Positions 54,763-60,467 of a stretch of DNA of 60,467 bases are shown here, in pieces. Location: contig NZ_LGDW01000360.1 in assembly GCF_001280005.1 (NCBI RefSeq), positions 1-60,467 of the forward strand, read 5' to 3'. Position 1 is the first letter of the stretch. Each line of letters begins with the position of its first letter. This DNA is from Streptomyces sp. NRRL WC-3618. GTDB lineage: Bacteria; Actinomycetota; Actinomycetes; Streptomycetales; Streptomycetaceae. A program made the translations under genes and the position numbers. The notes below the pieces were generated by a model. It made no database searches and was not told where the DNA came from. It was given only the letters and a program-made list of their open reading frames with translations.

Positions 54763-55485
54763 ATGGACCGCACCGCACTCACCTCGCTGGCCGGCCTCTG
54801 GGACGAAGTATTCGGCAGCCAGCCCGACCCCGACCTGTGGGTGGTGATCGCGACCCTGGTCGCCGCGCTCGCCGTGACCGTCCCGCATCCCCTGTGGCGC
54901 CTCTCGCGCAACGCCATCACCATCGCCCACGAGGGCGGCCACGGGCTCGTCGCGCTGTTGACCGGCCGCACCCTCACCGGCATACGCCTGCACTCCGACA
55001 CCAGCGGCCTCACCGTCAGCCGCGGCAAGCCGCACGGCATCGGCATGATCCTCACGGCCGCCTTCGGCTACACCGCTCCCCCGCTGCTCGGCCTCGGCGG
55101 CGCCGCGCTCCTCGCCGCCGGCCACATCACCGCCCTCCTGTGGCTGGCCACGGCACTGCTGCTGGCGATGCTGGTGATGATCCGCAACGCGTACGGCGCG
55201 CTCACGGTGTTCGTCACCGGCGGCACCTTCGTGCTGGTGTCCTGGCTCACCGGCCCCCAGATCCAGGCGGCGTTCGCCTACGCGGTGGTGTGGTTCCTGC
55301 TCCTGGGCGGAGTCCGCCCGGCCTTCGAACTCCAGGCCAAGCGCAGAAGGGGCGGCGCGGGCGACTCGGACGCGGACCAGCTGTCCCGCCTCACGCACGT
55401 ACCGGCGGGCCTGTGGCTGTTCCTGTTCCACGCGGTGAGCCTGTGCTCGCTGATAGGCGGGGGGCGCTGGCTTCTGGGGCTGTAG
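54763..55485 (+). CDS. M50B-like membrane metallopeptidase
   Basis: A 240-residue integral membrane protein with six to seven hydrophobic segments. The zinc motif is HEGGH in ITIAHEGGHGLVALLTG (about residue 65); a second motif region, MIRNAYGALTVFVTGG, fits site-2-type folds. ATG 54763 (MDRTALTSLAGLWDEVF). Possible roles are intramembrane proteolysis; substrate unknown. Confidence 0.88.
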   Translation: MDRTALTSLAGLWDEVFGSQPDPDLWVVIATLVAALAVTVPHPLWRLSRNAITIAHEGGHGLVALLTGRTLTGIRLHSDTSGLTVSRGKPHGIGMILTAAFGYTAPPLLGLGGAALLAAGHITALLWLATALLLAMLVMIRNAYGALTVFVTGGTFVLVSWLTGPQIQAAFAYAVVWFLLLGGVRPAFELQAKRRRGGAGDSDADQLSRLTHVPAGLWLFLFHAVSLCSLIGGGRWLLGL

Positions 55486-55523
55486 ACGGGCACCGCAGGG
55501 GTCTCCTTGCTGCTCCGCCGCAG

Positions 55524-55541
55524 GGCGCGACCAGCCACGAC
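55524..55541. repeat. Dispersed intergenic repeat, copy 2 (truncated)
   Basis: GCGCGACCAGCCACGACG recurs here exactly as at 45279-45296, without the preceding hairpin. It lies between the M50 gene and aroA. Confidence 0.7.
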
Positions 55542-55614
55542 GCACACGCGGCCGACAAAAAACCCGCAATCCCCGGCTAAACCCGGTACAAGGAACCGCC
55601 ATTAAAGTGGGGCC

Positions 55615-56955
55615 ATGGCCCCGAACCCCACAGACACCGCCCTCTGGCCCGCCCCGCACGCGAGCGGAGCCGTCGACGCGACGGTCCACGTGCCCGGGTC
55701 CAAGTCCGTCACCAACCGCGCTCTCATCCTCGCCGCCCTCGCCTCGGAGCCCGGCTGGCTCCGCCGCCCCCTCCGCTCCCGCGACACCCTCCTGATGGCC
55801 GGCGCCCTGCGCACGATGGGCGTCGGCATCGAGGAGACGGTGTCCTCGAGCTCGTCCGTCGCGGGAAGCCCAGACATTTCCGGCGAGGCCTGGCGAGTGA
55901 TCCCCTCCGGTCTGCAGGGGCCCGCCACGGTCGACGTCGGCAACGCCGGCACCGTGATGCGCTTCCTGCCCCCGGTCGCCGCCCTCGCCGACGGCCCCAT
56001 CCGCTTCGACGGCGACCCGCGTTCGTACGAGCGTCCGCTGCACGGCGTGATCGACGGCCTGCGCGCCCTCGGCGCCCGCATCGACGACGAGGGCCGCGGC
56101 GCACTCCCGCTGACGGTGCACGGCGGCGGGGCCCTGGAGGGCGGCCCGGTGTCGATCGACGCGTCCTCGTCGTCGCAGTTCGTGAGCGCCCTGCTTCTCT
56201 CCGCGCCCCGCTTCAACCAGGGTGTCGAGGTCCGCCACACCGGCGCGACCCTGCCCTCCCTCCCCCACATCCGGATGACGGTCGACATGCTGCGCGCGGT
56301 CGGCGCCCAGGTGGACACCCCGGAGTCGGGCGGCGAGCCGAACGTCTGGCGGGTCACGCCGGGCGCGCTGCTCGGCCGGGACCTGACGATCGAGCCGGAC
56401 CTCTCCAACGCCCAGCCGTTCCTGGCGGCGGCCCTGGTGACCGGCGGCAAGGTCACGATCCCCGATTGGCCGGCCCGCACCACCCAGCCCGGCGACCGAC
56501 TCCGCGAGATTTTCACGGAGATGGGCGGCTCCTGCGAACTGACCGAGTACGGGCTGGAGTTCACCGGCTCCGGCACGATCCACGGCATCGACGTGGACCT
56601 GAGCGAGGTCGGCGAGCTGACTCCGGGCATCGCGGCGGTCGCGGCCCTCGCGGACTCCCCCTCCACCCTCACCGGGGTGGCCCATCTGCGCCTCCACGAG
56701 ACGGACCGCCTGGCGGCCCTGACCAAGGAGATCAACGAACTCGGCGGCGACGTGACCGAAACGGCCGACGGCCTGCACATCCGCCCGCGCCCCCTGCACG
56801 GCGGCATCTTCCACACCTATGAGGACCACCGTATGGCGACGGCCGGCGCGATCATCGGACTGGCGGTGGAGGGCGTACGGATCGAGAACGTGGCGACGAC
56901 GGCGAAGACCCTCCCGGACTTCCCCGATCTGTGGGCCGGAATGCTCGGGAACTGA
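55615..56955 (+). CDS. aroA: 3-Phosphoshikimate 1-carboxyvinyltransferase (EPSP synthase)
   Basis: Shikimate-pathway enzyme of 446 residues making EPSP from shikimate-3-phosphate and PEP. Signatures: [37 protein letters not shown] (substrate loop), the [15 protein letters not shown] run and [17 protein letters not shown] near the C-terminus. ATG 55615. The following rsgA gene starts 16 bases after its stop, so they form an operon. Confidence 0.97.
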   Translation: MAPNPTDTALWPAPHASGAVDATVHVPGSKSVTNRALILAALASEPGWLRRPLRSRDTLLMAGALRTMGVGIEETVSSSSSVAGSPDISGEAWRVIPSGLQGPATVDVGNAGTVMRFLPPVAALADGPIRFDGDPRSYERPLHGVIDGLRALGARIDDEGRGALPLTVHGGGALEGGPVSIDASSSSQFVSALLLSAPRFNQGVEVRHTGATLPSLPHIRMTVDMLRAVGAQVDTPESGGEPNVWRVTPGALLGRDLTIEPDLSNAQPFLAAALVTGGKVTIPDWPARTTQPGDRLREIFTEMGGSCELTEYGLEFTGSGTIHGIDVDLSEVGELTPGIAAVAALADSPSTLTGVAHLRLHETDRLAALTKEINELGGDVTETADGLHIRPRPLHGGIFHTYEDHRMATAGAIIGLAVEGVRIENVATTAKTLPDFPDLWAGMLGN

Positions 56956-56971
56956 CGGGCGGACCGGAATC

Positions 56972-57982
56972 ATGCGCCGCTACGGCAAGAACACCGACGA
57001 GGACGACATCCGCTCCCGCCCGAATCCCAAGGGCAACCGACCCCGTACGAACATCCGCCCGAAGCACGAGGACGCGGCCGACGGCATGGTCCTCACCGTC
57101 GACCGGGGCCGGCTGACCGTCCTGGTCGACGACCAGATCGTCATGGCGATGAAGGCCCGCGAACTGGGCCGCAAGGCCGCGGTGGTCGGCGACCACGTGT
57201 CCGTCATCGGAGACCTCTCCGGCAAGAAGGACACCCTGGCCCGCATCGTCCGCATCGGAGCGCGCACCTCGCTCCTGCGCCGCACAGCGGACGACGACGA
57301 CCCCTACGAGCGGGTGGTCGTGGCGAACGCCGACCAGTTGGCCATCGTCACGGCGCTGGCCGACCCGGAACCCCGCCCCCGCCTGATCGACCGCTGTCTG
57401 GTGGCGGCGTACGCCGGCGGCCTGACCCCGCTCCTGGTCCTGACCAAGTCGGACCTGTCCCCGCCCGACAAGCTCCTGGAGCTGTACGGCGCCCTGGACA
57501 TCCCGTACGTGGTCACGAGCCGTCAGGAGCTGGAGAGCGGGGCCGCCGTGGCCCGCGTACGCGAGCAACTGGACGGCAAGATCACGGCGTTCGTCGGCCA
57601 CTCGGGCGTCGGCAAGACGACCCTGGTCAACGCCCTGGTGCCGAACGACCAGCGCCGCTCGGTGGGTCACGTCAACGCGGTGACGGGCCGGGGCCGCCAC
57701 ACCACGACCTCCGCCCTGGCCCTCCCCCTCCCGGACGACGCGGGCTGGGTGGTCGACACCCCGGGCGTACGGTCGTTCGGGCTGCACCATGTCGACCCGT
57801 CCCTCGTGATCCACGCCTTCCCCGACCTCGAACCGGGTACGGAGGACTGCCCGCGCGCGTGCAGTCACGACGAGCCCGACTGCGCGCTTGACGAGTGGGT
57901 GGAGAAGGGCCACGCCGATCCGGCGCGGCTCTACTCCCTGCGCCGACTGCTGTCGACGAGGGAGCGGACGGAGGGCGACTGA
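56972..57982 (+). CDS. rsgA: Small-ribosomal-subunit-dependent GTPase RsgA
   Basis: Checks and releases the maturing 30S subunit. The 336-residue protein has an OB domain, a circularly permuted GTPase (order G4 VLTKSDLSPP, G1 GHSGVGKTTLVNAL, G3 DTPGVRSFGL) and the C-terminal zinc finger CPRACSHDEPDCALDEWV. The N-terminal 35 residues are basic and polar. ATG 56972; aroA is immediately upstream. Confidence 0.96.
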   Translation: MRRYGKNTDEDDIRSRPNPKGNRPRTNIRPKHEDAADGMVLTVDRGRLTVLVDDQIVMAMKARELGRKAAVVGDHVSVIGDLSGKKDTLARIVRIGARTSLLRRTADDDDPYERVVVANADQLAIVTALADPEPRPRLIDRCLVAAYAGGLTPLLVLTKSDLSPPDKLLELYGALDIPYVVTSRQELESGAAVARVREQLDGKITAFVGHSGVGKTTLVNALVPNDQRRSVGHVNAVTGRGRHTTTSALALPLPDDAGWVVDTPGVRSFGLHHVDPSLVIHAFPDLEPGTEDCPRACSHDEPDCALDEWVEKGHADPARLYSLRRLLSTRERTEGD

Positions 57983-58085
57983 CCTCCGCGTTGTTTGGCA
58001 GGGGTGAGGGCCGGTAAGTGCATAATCGCACCGAGCCGGATCCAAGCATGCCGAAGCAGTCGACGTGGTTCACGGGAGGACAGAC

Positions 58086-58409
58086 ATGGCGTGGCTGCTG
58101 GTCGTTGTGGCGGGGCTCCTGGAAACCGGCTTCGCCGTCTGCCTGAAGCTGTCCCACGGCTTCACCCGCCTGTGGCCGACGGTCGCTTTCTGCGTCTTCG
58201 CCCTCGCCAGTTTCGGCCTGCTGACCCTCTCCCTGAAGAAGCTCGACGTGGGCCCGGCGTACGCGGTGTGGACCGGCATCGGCGCGGCGGGCACCGCGAT
58301 CTACGGGATGGTCTTCCTCGACGACCTGGTGTCCGTCCTGAAGATCGTCTCGATCAGCCTGGTGATCATCGGCGTGGTCGGCCTCCAACTGTCGGGCTCG
58401 TCGCACTAG
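58086..58409 (+). CDS. SMR-family exporter, Gdx (guanidinium) type
   Basis: A 107-residue, four-helix membrane protein. The essential glutamate is in VVVAGLLETGFAVCLKLSHGF, and LDVGPAYAVWTGIGAAGTAIYGMVF follows the Gdx/SugE pattern rather than EmrE. The start ATG 58086 has GGGAGGA upstream. The leader contains a small hairpin (58013-58038) but no recognised guanidine riboswitch. It is not paired with a second SMR gene; Gdx works as a homodimer. Confidence 0.9.
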   Translation: MAWLLVVVAGLLETGFAVCLKLSHGFTRLWPTVAFCVFALASFGLLTLSLKKLDVGPAYAVWTGIGAAGTAIYGMVFLDDLVSVLKIVSISLVIIGVVGLQLSGSSH

Positions 58410-58456
58410 GCAGCACTGGATCACACCGACGGAACGCCGCCCCGCGCCCCGCCCGC

Positions 58457-59089
58457 TCAGTTCCACACAGAGGTGTCCGAGGACCGCAGCACGCTGTTCA
58501 CGAGCTCACCGATGCCGCCCTCCCCCGGGGGCGCGGCGACGCAGGACAGGGCGAGCCTGACGGCCAGTTCGCAGGTACGGGACATCTCGGCCGCCTCCGA
58601 CCTGGCCGCGCCGGCACCGGACAGCACGGTCACGGCGCGGTCCCTGACCAGGATCACGAACTCGCCGGGCGAGGGCAGCGGCCCGTCGGCCCGCCGCTGT
58701 GCGGGCACCATGGCGGAGGACGGCACGGCGGACAGCGTCGGCGAGGGCAGCCGTTCACTCCAGCTGCCGGTCAGCAGGGCCCGCACGAGGACGCTGTCGC
58801 GGGCGGCCGACGCGGTCCACTCGGCGGCCGCGGTGAGCCGCTCGCGGGCGCCGGCACCAGGGTCGGCGGGCCCGGTCAGCGCCCGCTCGACGCCGGCGAG
58901 GTAGGCGTCGGCCTCTCGGCGGACCAGAGCCCTGGCGAGCCCGTCCTTGCTGCCGAACTCGTTGTACAGCGTCTGCCGGGACACTCCGGCCGCCGCCGCG
59001 ACGTCGACCATCCGCACCGCGGACCAGGGACGGCGCCCGAGCGCCGCGTAAGCGGCATCCAGCAACGAATCCCGCGCTCCAGGCATCAT
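58457..59089 (-). CDS. TetR-family transcriptional regulator
   Basis: A 210-residue regulator with N-terminal helix-turn-helix MVDVAAAAGVSRQTLYNEFGSKDGLARALV and a divergent ligand domain. It converges on the SMR gene, so it is only possibly its repressor. Upstream, TTGAC (59126-59130) and GTCAA (59146-59150) form an inverted repeat that may be its operator. Confidence 0.9.
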   Translation of the reverse strand: MMPGARDSLLDAAYAALGRRPWSAVRMVDVAAAAGVSRQTLYNEFGSKDGLARALVRREADAYLAGVERALTGPADPGAGARERLTAAAEWTASAARDSVLVRALLTGSWSERLPSPTLSAVPSSAMVPAQRRADGPLPSPGEFVILVRDRAVTVLSGAGAARSEAAEMSRTCELAVRLALSCVAAPPGEGGIGELVNSVLRSSDTSVWN

Positions 59090-59297
59090 CCGCCTCCCAG
59101 GGGTGAGCGGCTCTGCGCCTTAGGTTTGACGCGCAGGGAGTCACTGTCAAGGGTTCGTGACAGCGCCGGGGGGCGCGTAGAGACATTCAGGCCCCGGGGC
59201 GGGCCAGCAGGACAGGGCGGAGCCGACAACCGCACGCAACCGCACCAGCTGCTGTCCCCTGTAGCCCTGCGACAGGCTCGAAAGATACGGTTCGCCT

Positions 59298-60098
59298 ATG
59301 CCCGACTATCTCGATGACCTGCGCCTTGCCCACGTCCTCGCGGACGCTGCCGACGCCACGACGATGGACCGGTTCAAGGCACTCGACCTCAAGGTCGAGA
59401 CGAAGCCGGACATGACACCGGTCAGCGAGGCGGACAAATCTGCCGAGGAACTGATCCGGGGCCAGCTGCAGCGGGCCCGCCCGCGCGACGCGATCCTCGG
59501 CGAGGAGTACGGCATCGAGGGCACCGGTCCCCGCCGCTGGGTGATCGACCCGATCGACGGCACCAAGAACTACGTCCGCGGGGTGCCCGTCTGGGCCACG
59601 CTGATCTCCCTGATGGAGGCGGGCGAGGGCGGCTTCCAGCCGGTGGTGGGCGTTGTCTCCGCCCCCGCTCTCGGACGCCGCTGGTGGGCGGCGAAGGGCC
59701 ACGGTGCCTTCACCGGCCGCAGCCTCTCCTCGTCGTCCCGGCTGCGCGTCTCGAACGTCTCGAAGATGACGGACGCGTCGTTCGCGTACTCGTCGCTCAC
59801 CGGCTGGGAGGACCGGGGTGTCCTCGGCGGCTTCCTGGACCTGACCCGCGAGGTGTGGCGCACGCGCGCGTACGGCGACTTCTGGCCGTACATGATGGTC
59901 GCCGAGGGCTCGATCGACATCTGCGCGGAGCCTGAGCTGTCCCTGTGGGACATGGCGGCCAACGCGATCATCGTCACGGAGGCAGGCGGCACGTTCACCG
60001 GCCTCGACGGCCGCCCGGGCCCGCACAGCGGAGACGGAGCGGCGTCCAACGGCCACCTGCACGACGAGATGCTGGGTTACCTGAACCAGCGCTACTGA
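59298..60098 (+). CDS. hisN: Histidinol-phosphatase (inositol-monophosphatase type)
   Basis: Dephosphorylates histidinol phosphate in histidine biosynthesis. The 266-residue protein has the lithium-sensitive phosphatase motifs GEEYGIEG, WVIDPIDGTKNYVRGVPVW and LSLWDMAANAIIVTEAGG with all metal-binding acids. It matches the recalled actinobacterial hisN position downstream of aroA/rsgA. Inositol phosphatase activity is the alternative. Confidence 0.93.
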   Translation: MPDYLDDLRLAHVLADAADATTMDRFKALDLKVETKPDMTPVSEADKSAEELIRGQLQRARPRDAILGEEYGIEGTGPRRWVIDPIDGTKNYVRGVPVWATLISLMEAGEGGFQPVVGVVSAPALGRRWWAAKGHGAFTGRSLSSSSRLRVSNVSKMTDASFAYSSLTGWEDRGVLGGFLDLTREVWRTRAYGDFWPYMMVAEGSIDICAEPELSLWDMAANAIIVTEAGGTFTGLDGRPGPHSGDGAASNGHLHDEMLGYLNQRY

Positions 60099-60207
60099 AG
60101 CTCCCCCGCTCGTGAACTCCGCCCTCGGCCCCGATCACACACTCCGTCAGGCCGCCGCGTTGACGGCCGCGCGGCGGATCGGCGCGCCCGGCACGCCAAA
60201 CACACCA

Positions 60208-60240
60208 AGGGCCGAAGTCCTGTATCGGACTCCGGCCCTT
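60208..60240. terminator. Terminator between hisN and initiator tRNA
   Basis: A 14-base inverted repeat (AAGGGCCGAAGTCC with GGACTCCGGCCCTT, one mismatch) and 5-base loop; serves both converging transcripts. Confidence 0.8.
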
Positions 60241-60249
60241 GGCCTCAAG

Positions 60250-60323
60250 TAGCGGGGACAGGATTTGAACCTGCGACCTCTGGGTTATGAGCCCAGCGAG
60301 CTACCGAGCTGCTCCACCCCGCG
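60250..60323 (-). tRNA. Initiator tRNA-fMet (CAT)
   Basis: A complete cloverleaf on the minus strand with CAT anticodon in CTCATAA. Initiator hallmarks are visible: unpaired first acceptor position (C1 opposite U72), A11-U24 in the D stem, and three G-C pairs at the base of the anticodon stem (CTGGG/CCCAG). The T loop is TTCAAAT. CCA is not encoded. No other tRNA lies beside it. Confidence 0.95.
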
Positions 60324-60370
60324 TCGGTAAACAGAACGTTACGCCAGCCCAACCCCCCAAGGCAAATCCC

Positions 60371-60467
60371 ACCCCGTCCGACGCTTGACGACGAGGCCCC
60401 TTCAGCCCGAGCCTTCTTTCCCAGGCGCCCCACCCCGTCCGGCGCTTGAGGACAAGGCCCCCTCAGC
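60371..60467. repeat. Two further copies of the CCGTCCGGCG...GAGGACGAGG repeat
   Basis: Diverged copies at about 60371-60402 (CCCCGTCCGACGCTTGACGA) and 60431-60467 (CCCCGTCCGGCGCTTGAGGA) correspond to the terminal unit of the elements at 4-32 and 17441-17570. The window ends inside the second copy. Confidence 0.75.

Noticed and set aside
57983..58085. Guanidine riboswitch before the SMR gene
   Set aside because: The conserved loops of the known guanidine aptamers are missing.
60250..60323. Elongator tRNA-Met
   Set aside because: The C1/U72 mismatch and the three G-C pairs in the anticodon stem mark an initiator.

Overview
The window is a chromosomal segment of a Streptomyces species. The DNA is very GC-rich, GTG starts are common, and many gene pairs overlap by 4 bases (ATGA/GTGA). 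It carries Streptomyces marker genes: sodN/sodX, sigH with its anti-sigma partner, wblE, dasRABC, the class Ia nrdAB locus, an epi-isozizaene synthase/CYP170 pair, and sigR/rsrA. From memory, the gene order matches the central core of the S. coelicolor chromosome (roughly SCO5261 down to SCO5208), read here from malic enzyme to hisN. No prophage, insertion sequence or CRISPR array is visible.

Layout. 0.1-4.8 kb: NADP-type malic enzyme and a polar amino-acid ABC transporter. 4.9-13.3 kb: small housekeeping and accessory genes, including nickel superoxide dismutase (sodN) with its maturation protease (sodX), and a phosphate/polyphosphate group (Pit transporter, small membrane protein, PPK2 kinase). 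13.5-16.1 kb: a two-gene operon encoding a family 2B encapsulin shell with a cyclic-nucleotide-binding insert and a polyprenyl diphosphate synthase with a long disordered N-terminus, the expected cargo. 16.4-20.6 kb: a small protein, an amidase, a repeat-rich gap, a PLP enzyme, a Na+/H+ antiporter and a UBP-type zinc finger protein. 20.9-26.3 kb: prsH-sigH stress-sigma pair, lipid kinase, wblE and a PdtaS-like histidine kinase. 26.7-27.6 kb: a deletion scar joining the 3' halves of a divergent TetR/SDR pair. 27.6-34.7 kb: the N-acetylglucosamine/chitobiose regulon (nagB, dasD, dasC, dasB, dasA, dasR) with several DasR-type operators. 34.8-36.7 kb: DUF3311 protein plus MctP-type symporter.

36.8-41.8 kb: ribonucleotide reductase nrdAB and an AraC/GlxA-type regulator (nrdS), preceded by tandem NrdR-type boxes and a cobalamin riboswitch. 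41.8-44.3 kb: albaflavenone genes (P450 and sesquiterpene cyclase). 44.5-51.9 kb: peptide deformylase, a TPR protein, a pair of membrane HD/HD-GYP proteins (one intact, one lacking the GYP signature) and a cluster of three roadblock/LC7-like proteins with a DUF4388-like protein. This last group is the best candidate in the window for an undescribed signalling module. 52.0-58.0 kb: rsrA/sigR with a textbook sigma-R promoter, an alpha/beta hydrolase, SRAP, an M50 peptidase, aroA and rsgA. 58.1-60.3 kb: a Gdx-type SMR exporter, a TetR regulator, hisN and an initiator tRNA.

Themes. Redox and metal homeostasis (SodN, SigR/RsrA, NrdR/B12 control), aminosugar sensing (DasR), and stress or developmental signalling (SigH, WblE, PdtaS, c-di-GMP turnover) lie side by side. 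Gaps between genes carry recurrent Streptomyces repeat elements, often directly after a stop codon. Product names rest on motif recognition by eye; no database search was possible.
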